Positions 20,489-33,256 are shown, counted from the stretch's first letter. The stretch is DNA of 64,000 bases from Cornus controversa (GCA_026545225.1 CM048847.1:11030501-11094500); one strand, 5' to 3'. Numbers and translations: made by a program. The notes: generated from the letters alone by a model not told the origin.

Positions 20489-22927
20489 TGTCACGCCCTA
20501 ATTTCTGACTCTTAGAAACCGAAGGTGAACCCATCCATTAAGCCCCAACTAACCTTCTTAACCTCTCAAATACCGTGGAAGGTTAACTCTATACTCACAC
20601 TTACGTAGGCATATACTCGACACCATTCATCCTAATTGGCCCCACATTAATCCATACATGCACATCTAACTTAGAGTGGATTGCAATTTCGCACAATCAA
20701 AAATCTAATCTCGCACAATCAAAGACCTAATTTTGCAAAATCAAAATTGTAATTTTACACAATCAAAACTCTCAATCAATCAAAGTTATTGCGAAGTACT
20801 ATTGAGACCCTGTTGGAATTTGGGTCAACTTTTATCAAAATTTTCACTACAAGTTCACATAGTCGAAATGTTTCGCACAATCGAGATGGCATTTTTGCAT
20901 AATCGAAGAATTTTGATCATGGAAAAATGAGTTTTTGCACAATCGAAATGTTTTCCTGCAAAAATCCTACAACCCCACACTTGCTCCATTTTACACTAAA
21001 CATTTATTCTAACATTTTTAATTATATAAATAAAACACCGCAATCTCATATTCTCATACATTTGAATCTAATTACACATATCATTGGTCACAAGTCCCAC
21101 ATCCACCAGTCTTCCTCATTTCTCATACATAAATGATCCAAAACATACACTTTATTAAATGGCCTTCCAAGTTTATAGTTATCATTTGAATTACAAGTTT
21201 ATGGTTTACAAACAAAATCAATTCAACTATGACTACAACTATAATAAATCAACATGCCACAAGTTGGATCCAAAAATGAATCCAAAATTCCACAAGGAAC
21301 TCCACTTGGATGCTCATGTACCATCCGTCATTGGCGCCTTATCTTTAAAAAAGTTTGGGAAAGAAGGGTGAGCATACAAATATGCCCAGTAAGAATGCCC
21401 CAACCCACCTGGGCATTGACCCAACACTGACTTACATGATATGTATGTTGCTACACTACATGGCACGACTAATGCTCTCATGTCAATCACTACAAATTCA
21501 AGTCAATTAGCATGCATTTAAACCATATATCAAGTATAACGATTTTAACATATAAGTAACAAAATACATGTACATTCTATCGGTCATAATTTGATACGCG
21601 AACATGATTGGTCAACTATGATGATCATGTAACTTTGGACACCTCCAATGATACCCATATGATTTGTACAACTTCAAAGAATCATACTATCCTGATAATA
21701 TGTTGATTTGCCAAATATAAGTAGGCAACTCCAATTCTCACAAAATTTATGTACGACCTCCGAGTTCTAGGCCCTAGCCATGGTATGATGGGACAACTCC
21801 AAATGTCATACCTTAGTGGATAATTATGCCACTCTTGTGACATGATTGGATAACTCCGAAACCCCATACACAGTTCACTTACACAATTTTCTGACAATTA
21901 CCCATATATGCATTTTAAACATATATAACACATAACATATACTTTTCATGCTTTCCAATGCACATTCTTGCTATAATTATATCTAGCATGCATCATCAGT
22001 ACATAAACATATAGCCACATATATGTTCAATTCTTGCATATAAATCACCTATGCACACAATATATCACATAGTTAGATATACTCTCAATTTGTACACATT
22101 GCATGTATACATTCAACACATTACATATATCACAATATACATCATTCTAGCATGTAGGAATAATAATATAAGGAGGAAATCACAACACCACAACTCCTCC
22201 CAACACTCTCATACACGCTAACTCAATCTATACCTCTCCAAACCACCCAAAACCCTAGAATCGATAAGCAGGAAAGAAATAACAACCCTGCCTCAAATTT
22301 GAAGAATTTCCAAGAAATCTCTGATAATTCCACTAAGGTCAACCTTGCTAAAATCAAATAATTTTTGGTTCAAACCGAAGCCCTTAACCCGTGCTACAAG
22401 TTGTCCTTCACCAGCAACTCCCGAACCAAACTAAATGCCTCTGAAATAAAGAGAGAAGGAAGAGAGATGAAGTGGAAGAGAGAGATAGTATTTGGAAGGC
22501 TATATTTCTGTAAGAGATGTGAGAGAATCTTAGCAATTCAGATATTTAAAGTCTCTAGGGCGCAAAATGACTAAAACGCCCCCAGGCCACTTAACATACC
22601 CTCCCGACCTCCATTTTCAATTTTAAGAGCTCCTACAGCTTCAAAATTACATCCTTAACTCTTTAAAGATTTAATTTGGTCTAAAATCAAAAATAAATAT
22701 TTTTCAAAAAATTTTCGAATTCCCGAGGCCACTCGACCCGCTTCCTAGGCCCTACTAATTCAAATTTCTCAAATTTACCCAAACGCTCCAAAACTTCTCA
22801 GAACCTCTAAAAAAGTTCTCAAACATGTTTTTCAAACTAAAAACATGATAAACATTATTTAAAATTAATTTATGGCAAAAATAATGAATAAAATAAAAAC
22901 CGGCCAAAATTAATCCCGGTCTCTACA
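20489..22927 (-). repeat. 5' LTR of E1
   Basis: About 2.44 kb. On the + strand it starts TGTCACGCCC and ends GGTCTCTACA. It holds the CGCACAATCG-type motif array at about 20687-20950. It also holds hairpins with a different core from E2: TATGATT/AATCATA arms (21658-21686) and perfect GGTATGA/TCATACC arms (21782-21812), each looping over an ACAACTYCRAA-type sequence. Confidence 0.9.
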
Positions 22928-23910
22928 TTTATGGCAGTTGTCATATATGCTCAGGTTGCACCTTCTTGTGCATTGATCTATAATGAGCTTTACCTCTCTG
23001 AACATATCTAATTTGTGTTATTTGTATTAATATAAGCCTATTCCCAAATCTGACTTATTAAAACCCTGATTATAGTTTAAGTACAGTCAAGTTGCTCTAT
23101 TTTCTATTTTCCTAAATAGTCTTGTAATCCATAGTCCTTGGCATTTTTTCCTCATTTTCATGGCTTTGTTGAGTTTGGTGGGATTAATGAGTTTGATGCC
23201 ATTAAAGTGAACTTACTAGGATTATCTGAGTTGTGATGAGGGCACACCAAGGTGTACTCTCTCCATCTCTTCTCTTTTTGACTTACTTTTTATCACATGT
23301 ATGTTTGCCTTTGCTGAGTATGGTGATGGGGTGTTTGTTAGTTGTGGATTGCTTGTGATATTGTAATTGGGTGGGAAGATTGTTGCTTGTGATGTTTGGT
23401 GGAAGTTTGGGTAATTGATGTTTTTGCTTTGCTATGTTTGGTGGGAGTTTGGGTATTAATGTTGTTGTTTTGCATGGTGACAGTCTCAGTATTGTTATTA
23501 TTGTCTTTGCTTGTTAATGTGAGTTTAGGTCTTGGTGTTGTTGCTTTGCTGTGTTTGGTGGAAATTTGGGTATTGATGTTGTTGTTTTGCTTGGTGGCAG
23601 TCTGAGTATTGTTGTTGTTACCTTTACTGATTGGTGTGAGTTTGGGTCTTAGTGTTATTGTTTTGCTATGTTTGGGAGAGTTTGGGTATTGCTTGAGTTT
23701 GATTTTTGTGGTTGACTTTGCTCATGATGACTACTAAAATTGAGTTTGGATAGTTTTCTATTTGCTTATAAGTCTTCTAATCCCAAGTCCTTGTCATTTT
23801 TATTTTTTGTATATTCATGGTTTTACTGAGTTTGGTGGGATTACTCCAATATGATGCTCTTGAAGAAGTCACTGCTTGCTCTCATTGAGGGCACACCAAG
23901 GTTTGTATTA
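22928..23910. repeat. Degenerate duplicated segment with internal ~122 bp tandem repeat
   Basis: About 23098-23270 and 23750-23910 are diverged direct copies (shared GAGTTTGGTGGGATTA and GAGGGCACACCAAGGT). Between them lie roughly three units of about 122 bp beginning GTTTGGTGGGAGTTTGGGTA (about 23428, 23552 and 23671), rich in TTGTTGTTTTGC. The first 170 bases after E1 are plain AT-rich sequence. No gene recognised. Confidence 0.7.
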
Positions 23911-25849
23911 TAATTTTTTACCCTTTACATTTTGATGGCTACTGGTCTTGCCATGTGTGCTGAGTTTAATAGATTTCAGATGCACGCAGATGTATTGCCT
24001 TTACCTCTCAATGTCACTTCTTTGCTAAAATTCTATGACCAGAAAGAAGAAAGGTAAAATAAAGGTAATAAAATCTTTAACACCTTGGGAGAGTTTTAAT
24101 TATTACTTCAGGTTTATTCTCTTCTTGGCATATTTTGTTTTCCATAACCTTCTATTTTGCATGTAGAATTATAAACTCTCACAAATAAGTAGCAGTAGGC
24201 AAAACATCCTCTATGTTTCATTCAAAGATCTGATAACCAAAGTCACTTTCACATTGTATGTTATTATAGGTATAGAGCTTTTACAAGAGATTCAACAACT
24301 TATATAAATATTATCAACTGTTTCTTGAAGTTATCAAGCATTGAGCTTATAGCTTTTTTGTCATAGTAGATTCACAATATATTCCTCTGACACAAGGTGG
24401 ATATCCTATCCCTCTTCCACAATAAAGACAAAATGAAGGGTGGTAGCAAACTCGAAGACATATCAGATATAGTTTTGTTGGATGTATAACAGGAAGGCAT
24501 CATATCTTTTGGCAATTGGTTAGATGTATAGCAAACATTATATGTTATCCTTTTATTTATTTGGAATTTTTTTTTCCTAGTGTATGGGTATTTGACAACA
24601 ATTTTTTCATGTATCAATACTGCTTTTCTTATGGATGTATAGTTTCAATTGGGCTCAGAGTTGTATATTCACAATAATATATATTAAAAGTCGTAATTTT
24701 TCTTTAGAACTAGAGTTTTGGTGATTTTTCTATCAAGTGCATCTACAACTTTCAGTTGTTAAGGTTTTTTTTTTTTTTTTTTTGTGAGAGTCCAACTTAT
24801 TTGCAAGGATTAGAATTCAAATAAGATGAATTCCACTCATTAATTTTCAAACATTATTAAGGAGGGATGTCTATTGTTCATAGGATATTAGATTTTTTAC
24901 AAGTGTTAAGACTTATGGTTTTTGAAATATGGATAAAGATTAACAATAGAATGTGATTAAGTGGGATTCAACAACATAATTAAAAAAGAAAATATTATTC
25001 CAATTTTTTTTTTAAATTCTATGAAAAATGTGAGTCAATTTAAAATAAAAAATAATGTACAATTGTATTTATTTTATCATTACAAACAAGATGAGTTTTA
25101 ATCTAATTTATAAAATAATAAAAAATTAATAACAAAAAACAACTTAGAAACAGTCATTTCCAAACATGTTTCTTTATTTCAGCTACCAAGTGTTTGACAA
25201 TATTTCGAGTTATCAAACATGTTTTCAGTGTTTTGCATTGAAAATACTGAAAACATGTGTTCATTGATTAATTAGGTCTACTTACGAAAATTATATAATA
25301 TTGTCATCGTAGTGCTAATCTTCATCTATTAATTGGTTTGGCATCACAATCACCTGTTCAATTAAGTTTACAACTTTATGTGTACTTGATGTAACACACT
25401 TGTAGGTGTGTGTATTAAAGGCATGATTAACAGAAAGCGTGCAATTCATCATGCAACACCTAATTAATTCCTAATCGCTTAAAAGTGACATACACATACA
25501 CCAATAAATTTAATAAACACGCAAGTGTCTCATTAGGGAAAACAGATCAGGACTTGCATAATTTAGTCTCACTGAGTTTAAAAAAGAATAAGGTACTTGT
25601 TGTTGGATCAATCTGATAGTGCCCTTTAACAAGCCACAAAATGACCATTATATATCTCATGACTTCTTGAACAAGCACTTGGGCATATATGTTTACTACA
25701 ATAAATTGTTTGGTGAATTTAGAATCTCGTGTGTTGAGAACAATTCAGGACACTCACTCACAAGTCACAATTTGGTGCTCAGTGATTTCTCAATTTTAGT
25801 TTTACGTAGCTATGGTTGAATGATTGTTATGATCTAAGATGAAATATAT

Positions 25850-25850
<1 letters not shown>
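23911..25850. other. AT-rich intergenic stretch, nothing recognised
   Basis: Mostly unique-looking AT-rich DNA with a T-run near 24765-24783. A short open frame at 25619-25819 has no recognisable domain and no supporting signals. I see no repeat ends or RNA genes. Confidence 0.5.

Positions 25851-25884
<34 letters not shown>
25851..25884. repeat. Microsatellite (AC)n(AT)n
   Basis: About eight AC units followed directly by about eight AT units. Confidence 0.95.
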
Positions 25885-26033
25885 GGAGAGAAGTATTAGC
25901 TTATATAGATCGAAGGATCGATGATGGAATGCTGCTACTTCCAGGAATCGGATCTTTGAGACCATTTAGGCTATTAGTGTTCAATAAAAGGTTACAAAAT
26001 GTTTAGTCCAATTCACTTCAAATTTGATTCGTA

Positions 26034-26656
26034 AAGCATCTTCAATTGATATGCAAATCATACGTAACATTTGCAACGATTACTTTTGATATCAAGAATT
26101 TCTCTAATAAATCTCTCAAATGCCTACTTGGCATTTGACATACCATCAAATATGACAAATTTGACATATCAAAAATGACATGCCAAATGATTTTTTTTAT
26201 TATTTTAATCGATGAGTTTCTATTATTATTTTAAAATGTATTTTATAATTGTAATAACTTAACCATTTTTTTTATAGCCATTGGATAAAACTAACTTTTA
26301 GAAGATATCCTAAATATAACCCACTCATATTATGCATTGTCATTTTATTTTGTTATTTTTTAAAAATTTATTTTAGTTTCAATTAATATATTGTTCTTTG
26401 TTTAAATATCTATTGCACTGGTAGTTTATAATTGCAATAAAATTAGCTGCTTTATTATAACCGTTGAATAAAACTAGTCATTACAAGATATTTTATAATG
26501 TATTATTGTGATTTAATTGAAAGAAAAAAAAATATCAATAAATTAATAAATTTGACAAATTGAGTGGATTATATCAAAATACCATATGTCAATTTGCCAC
26601 ATCATACCTCAAATAAATTTAAGGTATGAAATTTGAAGCATCGATTGGAGATGCTC
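26034..26656. mobile_element. MITE with AGCATCTYCAAT terminal inverted repeats, 0.62 kb
   Basis: The left end AGCATCTTCAATTGAT (from 26035) and the reverse complement of the right end AGCATCTCCAATCGAT (to 26655) form about 20 bp imperfect inverted repeats. The inside is AT-rich and non-coding, with a diverged internal direct repeat (GCCATTGGATAAAACTA and CCGTTGAATAAAACTA). Plant MITEs with GAGCATCTCCAA ends are common and often assigned to hAT or Mutator. I could not identify a convincing target duplication, so the superfamily stays open. Confidence 0.75.
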
Positions 26657-26859
26657 TTATGAATTTTTTTCAATTTTTCTCTTTTTTCATTAACACATAT
26701 TTATTATTTACTCTTTAGTCCAATTTTATTTTTTAGTCATATTTTATAATTGGAAAGATTTTGAATCTTTCGTTGCAGATTTAATGAACCTTTTATTATA
26801 AATTTAATTCACACGCGTTCTAAATTATTGATAAAGCCGCATTATTATTGTGAGGCCCA

Positions 26860-27140
26860 ACAACCCCTATAAAAGACAAATCAACATTGAGAATATATTG
26901 TTTACATATATTCGAATGCATCTCTCTCTTTCCCTCTCACACACAGTTACTTCACACCTTCTCTACACTCTCTCTCCATTATTCTCGACTAATATTTTAC
27001 ACCGTAATTATATATGCATGTACTGGGCATCTTTCTGCATTTTGAGACTTGGTTTATTTTCCCCCTACAAAAATACCTCCAGAGAATTGTTGTTGAGCAT
27101 GGATGTTAAGGACATTCTTCCTTTAGGACAACACAATGTG
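26860..27140 (+). promoter_or_regulatory. Promoter-like patch: TATA box, CT-rich leader, short open frame
   Basis: CCTATAAAAG (about 26865-26874) is followed some 45 bases later by a CT-rich stretch with CACACACAG and CTCTCTCT (26918-26985), the layout of a plant core promoter and 5' leader. An ATG at about 27101 opens MDVKDILPLGQHNVQ, which is cut by a hAT-type MITE at 27141. I do not recognise the peptide. After the MITE the sequence does not continue as an obvious gene. This may be the dead 5' end of a host gene or chance. Confidence 0.35.
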
Positions 27141-27641
27141 CAGGGGCAAAGGGAGGGGTGGGCTGACCCGCACCCAACCCAATTAAATGACACATTTATT
27201 TAGTTTATTTAAGCCCAACTCAATACTAACTTCTTCTAATATGATATATTAGTCCAACCCAATTAAATGAAATATTTAGTTAGTTTATTCAAGCACAAGT
27301 TGCGAGAAACGCAACGGTCGAATCCAAAAGCTTGTATCAGTTGCAATGGCAGAGAGAAAATAAATATTACATATGCAAGTTCATTCTCCCTTTTTCACCT
27401 ATTTCTCTTTTTCTATTAAAAAAATTCATCAATTTTACATTCTTCAAATCCCTAATCCTATATTTATTATTTCATTTTCTAATATGCTTATATATATTGA
27501 ATATACTTATTCATATTGACATATAAATATTATATATACATTTACCCATATACATCGATACAATACTTATATATTATATATACTTTTATATGGACATTTA
27601 TTTTTGGCACCCCCAACCATAGAATCCTAGCTTTATCCCTG
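27141..27641. mobile_element. hAT-type MITE, 501 bp, 8 bp target duplication
   Basis: Ends CAGGGGCAAAGGGAGGGG and (reverse complement of the right end) CAGGGATAAAGCTAGG, an imperfect inverted repeat of the common plant CAGGG(G)C...CCCTG type. The flanks ACAATGTG (27133-27140) and ACAATCTG (27642-27649) match at 7 of 8 bases, the size expected for hAT. No transposase, so non-autonomous. It contains two diverged copies of a CCAACCCAATTAAATGA-type piece. Confidence 0.85.
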
Positions 27642-28731
27642 ACAATCTGCATGTCTCACCTTTTGGCAGACTAGTTTTTTACTTTACTGTGGAGGGAAAA
27701 CTCTTCCATACAAAAATTGCCACTTGTCTACCACAGGGGGTTGCCACCTGGATGAAGGAATAAGTGTTGTGGCCAAGTTAGGTCAGTTTACTGTTTCGAG
27801 CTGCCTAATGTGCCTGAATCAATAATATTAAAGTGATTCATATTAATAATGGAGCAATTGTACGAGCCTAGAAAGCCTAAACACAATCCAATTCCCAAAC
27901 AGAAAAGTAATGGGATAATTATAGGAATACAAGTCCGAGTGAGACTAGAGTTTCTTGCACCAAAATTCAAGAAAAACTAGTATAAAAAATCTGTGAGTTG
28001 CACAGTGTGGAAGCGGTTATGAAAGTTAGATTTAAAACCTACAAGAGGGTGATTAGGTTTACTTGTTTTTCGCTTAATCTTTTAGATTATCCAATTTTAA
28101 GTTCAATTAAAATTCTAAGCAATCTCATAAAACAAGTAAATAAAATAAAGTGTAGTAAAGTAAATAATGCATCAGATATATGTGAAAAATCCAAATAAAA
28201 AAAAAATCACAGGTGAGGCTTTGTAGCCTTGGAGAAGCAAATCCACTATTATTGAAGCAAAGTACAACAGACTCTGTCCTAAACTCACATCCACTCCACC
28301 TTGACAAGAGTTTCAATACGAAACACTTCAGGCTTACTATTGCGACTACCTCGTCCAACTGGTCCAGATTCTGGACTAACGTCAAAATCCTCTCAAAAGA
28401 GTAACTGTAAGAACACGAATACTCAGCAAGTATTTTGTTCCCTTTGTAGTTCGATCTTCTTCTCCTTCTTCACCAACGAAACAGTGATAAAAGAAAACAA
28501 TCCAGTAACTTGATCACGAAGAAATCTTCAATGTAGTCTTCTAACAATTGATCAAGCAAATAGAGACACCTTAAATCACTCAATGAATATGTGTGCGCTC
28601 TAAAAAATATAAACAAAGAATTTAAGGAAAAAATCCTTTACTAGAAAAATATCTCAATGTTTTCTCTCTCAAGAATATGAGTTTTTGTTCTATTAAAAGC
28701 TTTGTGAAAGCAAAATGAGAGAGAAATCATA
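27642..28731. other. Unassigned stretch between hAT MITE and LTR C
   Basis: AT-rich with a more complex middle part (28200-28560). On the minus strand this has short open pieces around LVQNLDQLDEVVAIVSLKC, but no domain I recognise. It might be the edge of an older retroelement in which LTR C lies. I cannot support more. Confidence 0.4.
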
Positions 28732-29150
28732 TGTCACGCCTAGATTTTTGACTTTTGAAACCCAAGGGTGATTAGGTTGTCACATTATCTAATCATATCA
28801 CTAATCTCATCTTAACACCATTCAATTGCGGAAGTTATCGATACATACGCAATTACAAATGTGTATACTCGTCATTATTTACCTCAATGGGTGCCTCATT
28901 GGTCCATACGTCTATTCACACTCATTCCAATTCCAAAATCTTAGAAATTCAATTTAGTCTAGGTTTCGGTCAGTTAGAAACCTCCTTCAGCCGACTGAAA
29001 CCTGGGTTCAGCAGAGCTTCAGTTTCCCAGTTCTGTCAGTCTGCCGAAAGGGAGCTTTCGGTCAGCTGAAACTATTCTTTAGTTATCTGAAACAGGTACC
29101 CATTTGCAAAAGTCAGGGATCTCATAGTTTCGGTCAGCTGCTGCAGAGAC
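28732..29150 (-). repeat. LTR 'C', Tekay-type, part; host of E2
   Basis: On the + strand it starts TGTCACGCC (the LTR 3' end on the minus strand) and runs as a Tekay-type LTR until the E2 LTR begins at 29151. It carries its own palindromic motif set, TTTCGGTCAGCTGAAA-like, at about 28964-29145 (for example 29063-29070 and 29129-29140). The remainder should lie beyond E2 and its nested contents, outside the window. Confidence 0.75.
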
Positions 29151-31785
29151 TATCACGCCCTGATTCCCGACTCTCGAAAATTGAGTGTGAACCTATTTGT
29201 CAACCCCAACAGACTCTTTTCTATCTCTCAGAATACTATGGAAGCATATCATTTCAAATGTACACGTATGTACGTGCACTGCAGACCATAATATCCTCAA
29301 TGGGCCCCTCAAACAACCCCTTGCATATCTCTACAAAAATGCAGAATCCTTAAATTTTGATACATCGAAATATGGATTTCGATGCATCGTAGGTTCGATG
29401 CATCATACATATATCGATCATCTATCGACCAAAACACACTCTCGGGACTTTTGACATTTCAAGATCCTGCAAGTGTTTCGATGCATCGTACTAGTCATTT
29501 TGATCCATCTCAAGATCAATGCATCGCACCTGCAGAAAATCCTATAACTATGCAATTGGCCATTTTGGCATTCTAAGTCCCTCCTACTATCAGAGTTCAT
29601 CCATACAATCTTAAAATCATACATAACGGGTAACTACATCGATCACAAGCATTGGATCATAAGTTCACCCAATTTTATGTCTCAAAACCTTAATTCTCGC
29701 ACTTCATACAAGTAACATATCTTATCCATGAGATGAGTCCATACACATAACTATAACATAAAAAGAGGTTATAGTCTTGAAATCCATACATTTCCATAAC
29801 ATACATATGGTCCAAATACATTCCAAGTCCATATAGCTATCAAGTCCTTAGTCATAACAAGAATTTATACATAAAGTCCAAAAAGTTACAAATTCTACTA
29901 TGACTATAACTACATAGATAACGTGCCACAAGCCGACACGGATAGCCAAGTCTCTAATATTCAAAAGGTACACCAAAATGCTACGATAAGCGCTACATGG
30001 ACACTAAAGTCCTATCTGTCATCGGTGCCTTATCTGTAAAAGAGTTCAGGAAAAAGGGGTGAGCACCACGACAACTCAGTAGAGATACCCCAACCTACCT
30101 AAGTTCCGACTCGACACTGACCTATGTAAATGTATGTCACTACATTACATGTATCATCCAACATATACCATGTTCGTTCACAAACAATGCATATATAAGA
30201 ATGTATTAACACATATCATGTTTCATAATTAAAATGTAAGCAATTTCATACACTTGTCTCCCACTCGGACTCAACCTGAAACTCTAACATGACTTTGACC
30301 AATCATATGACCTGCAATGATCCCCACATAAATCAAATACCATCACCGAGTATTTACCTACTCCAAGGTGATTAAACTACCGTCACCGAGTATTTACCTA
30401 CTCCAGGTGACTTGGACCTTTTTTAGAATTTATCACTGAGTATTTACCTACTCCAAGGTGATTAGACCATCATCACTGAGTATTTACCTACTCCAATGTG
30501 AATAGGCCATTTTGTAATAATCACCGACTATTTACCTACTCCAAGGTGATTTGACCACTTTACGACCATAACTATAACCAAGTATTGACCTACTCTAGGT
30601 AATTTAACCACCTTCCCCCATTTCCTCACAACGACCCTATAAATGCATTTCGGACATATAGAGATCAAGTATTCAACATTCATACCTCACAATGCATAAG
30701 CTAATTAATAGAATAAATAGCATAAATTTTTATTTCCACAAAGCCACACATATATTTACCTGTATATGTGAAACCTAGTATATCATGCACATACATCTCA
30801 CTTAAACATAATTTGGTCATACTTCACCAAGCATACATTTTATATGAAAGGATAGCATGCAATTAATTCATATAACAACACATAATGCATACATATTACA
30901 CATTTACACATAATTACACAAGTACACAACGTTAAGCACATAATCATATATGCTCTCATTCTTCCACATTTTCATGCACTTGTCCCTCACATTATGTATA
31001 CTAGAAGATACACATCTATTGCACACAAGAGACTCAAGAGAAGGAGAAAAATACACCTTATCCCACCCCTCTTACATATCTAAATCATGCAATAGACACC
31101 CTTAGCTCTCACTGCTTCACCCGAAACCTTAAAATCGATAATTAAATGAGAGGGAAGACCCCTACCTCAAATTTGAAGGTTGTCCAAGAACTTCTCAATA
31201 TTTACAATGACGTCTACCTTGCCAAACCGCAAAGATGTTCGGTTCAAATGGAAGCACTAGTCGTCCCCTGCGTATTCAGCGAGTCTTGAATCCAAGCTGA
31301 ACGGGTCCGAAATGTAGAGAGAAGGGAGAGTTATAAAGATGAAAACTTTTAGAGAGAGAAAGAGGCGTGAGATATGGCTGAAATATCTTTACCACTGATG
31401 CATATAAAATCTTGGTGCGGGAAATGACCAAAAATGCCCCCGGGCCACTTAACGTACCCTCCCGGCCTTCATTTTTTATTATGAAAACTACTACAGCCTC
31501 GTAATCACTTCGCTCACTCTCTAAACATTCCGTCTAAGCCATTCCCAAAAGTAAATATTTTCCAAAATTTTCCAAATTTCATGGCCCACTAGGACCGCGT
31601 CCTAAGCCCTAGTTTGACCAAAAAGTCAAACTTCTCTAAATGTCCCAAAAACTTACCAAAATCCATAAAAAACTTCCTAAACATGTTCCCCACACTAAAA
31701 ACATGTTTAAAATCACTCAAAATACATTTATGGTAATTATGACACAAAAAATGCAAATTAGCCAAAATTGGTCACGGTCTCTACA
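29151..31785 (-). repeat. 3' LTR of E2 (2.6 kb)
   Basis: On the + strand it runs from TATCACGCCC to GGTCTCTACA and is followed by the polypurine tract. It carries GATGCATC-type palindromes at about 29360-29530 and the hairpin array at 30341-30605. It matches 36803-38753 up to the point where LTR F interrupts that copy. Confidence 0.9.
30341..30605 (-). repeat. Hairpin array with GAGTA-TTTACC-TACTC core (E2 3' LTR)
   Basis: Six units at about 30341, 30381, 30431, 30471, 30519 and 30573. Core GAGTATTTACCTACTC; outer arms differ but still pair: ATCACC/GGTGAT, GTCACC/GGTGAC, AATCACC/GGTGATT. The sister array is at about 37990-38257 in the 5' LTR. The same array in the opposite orientation is in solo LTR A. 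Confidence 0.85.
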
Positions 31786-31799
31786 ACCTCATCTCCTTC

Positions 31800-33256
31800 A
31801 AAGAATTTCGTACTCAAAATTAGAAACACACCTCAAGTAGAAAACAACTTAGGGTACTTTGAGCAGACTTCTTGTTCTCGCTCCCACGTAGCCTCCTCGA
31901 CTTTGTGATGCCTCCAAAGGATTTTAACCAATGGAATGGTCTTGTCCCGAAACACTTGTTCCCTGGTATCCAATACCTGTACCGATCTTTTCTCATAAGA
32001 CACATCCCCTTCTATCTCAAGATTTGTTCAATCTAATACATATGAAGGATCCGGCTCATACTTTCTCAATATCAAAACGTGAAAAGTATTGTGCACACTT
32101 GATATCTGTGGTGGCAATGCCAAGCAATATGCAACCTCACCCACACGATCCAATATCTCAAATGGACTGATAAACTGTTGGGTTAGCTTCCCACTATACC
32201 CACACCTCATCAAACCTTATCATGGTGAAACCTTCAGGAATACATGGTTCCCCACCTTAAATGCTAGAGGCCTCCGTTTTCTGTCAGCATGGCTTTTCTG
32301 ATGACTCTGAACCATAAGCAAATGATGTCATATGATCTTTATCTATTCTGTAGTCTCTCTGACTATATCTGGCCCCAATGCTACTGTCTCACAAACTTTT
32401 GCCCAATAAACTGGTGACCTGCAAGGTCTACCATACAAGGCCTCAAATGGAGCCATCTCAATACTAGTTTTATAGCAATTATTGTATATGAACTCCACCA
32501 ATGGAACGTGATCCTCACAACTGCCTCAAAAATCAAGTGCATATACTCTAAGCATATCGTCCAAAATTTGAATGGTACGCTCTGACTAACCATCTATTTG
32601 AGGATGGAAAGTCAAACTAAAATGGAGGTCTGTATCAAGAGGAACCTAAAAATCTGCCAAAACTGTGACATGAATCTCGGATCTCTATCAAACACAATGT
32701 AAACGAGCATTCTATGTAGCCACAAAATCTGATCAATGTACAACTGACTAAAATTATCCATGTCATTTGTCACTCGAATCAGAAAGAAATGAGCCACCTT
32801 GATCAATCTATCCACAATGACCCAAACTGTATCATGACTCTTCCTCATCCTAGATAACCCCGTCACAAAGTCCATAGTGACGTGTTCCCACTTCCACATA
32901 GCTACCGATAATGGCTATAATAAACCTATCAGTCTTTGATGCTCGGTCTTCACTTGTTGACAAGTGAGGCACCTCGCTACAAACTGTGCGACGTCCTTTT
33001 TCATACCCTTCCACCAATACTATCTACGAAGGTTGTGGTACATTTTAGTACCACCGAGATGCACTGCAAGCCTGAATCTATGAAACTCCCTCAGAACCTC
33101 ATCCCTACAAGCTAATGGAACACCCATTCTGCCTCTGAACCTCAGACCTCCATCTGAATGGATAACCCAATCTCCCACCACTTTGCCACTCATAATCCGA
33201 GTGCGAATACTCTCCAACTCCCTGTCATGCCTCTGCTCCTCAACCACCCTACTCAC
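31800..33256 (-). pseudogene. Integrase with chromodomain, remnant (E2)
   Basis: Visible pieces: the zinc-finger approach FRLAVHLGGTKMYHNLRR, core pieces FVTGLSRMRKSHDTVWVIVD and FDRDPRFMSQFWQ, the C-terminal segment VGEVAYCLALPPQISSVHNT and LRKYEPDPSYVLD, and the chromodomain tail (about 31840-32010) with KTIPLVKILWRHH-like and VEEATWERE-like sequence. The order and motifs agree with E1. Broken, fossil. Confidence 0.88.

Larger units (their letters stand above)
6833..22927 (-). mobile_element. Tekay/Del-type chromovirus E1, broken, with nested insertions
   Basis: A minus-strand element in the order 5' LTR (20489-22927), primer-binding site, gag, protease, RT/RNase H, integrase with chromodomain, polypurine tract, 3' LTR (6833-9134). 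The right edge is sharp (CTCTACA before TTTAT). The left edge is less certain, so no target duplication can be confirmed. The gag region is split by solo LTR B, which contains solo LTR A. The genes carry many breaks. The two LTRs differ visibly, so the element is old compared with T1 or E4. Confidence 0.9.

Noticed and set aside
25619-25819. 66-residue open frame
   Set aside because: No recognisable family, promoter or neighbouring exon, and its length is expected by chance in this AT-rich DNA.
26034-26656. Firm assignment of the MITE to Mutator or hAT
   Set aside because: The terminal repeats fit either and I could not find a convincing 8 or 9 bp target duplication.
26850-27203. 117-residue open frame as a host gene
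   Set aside because: It runs across the end of a MITE and begins in the untranslated-looking leader. No domain recognised. Kept only as a promoter-like patch with low confidence.
28200-28560. A LINE or Copia fragment
   Set aside because: Short open pieces show no RT, endonuclease or integrase motif that I can recognise.
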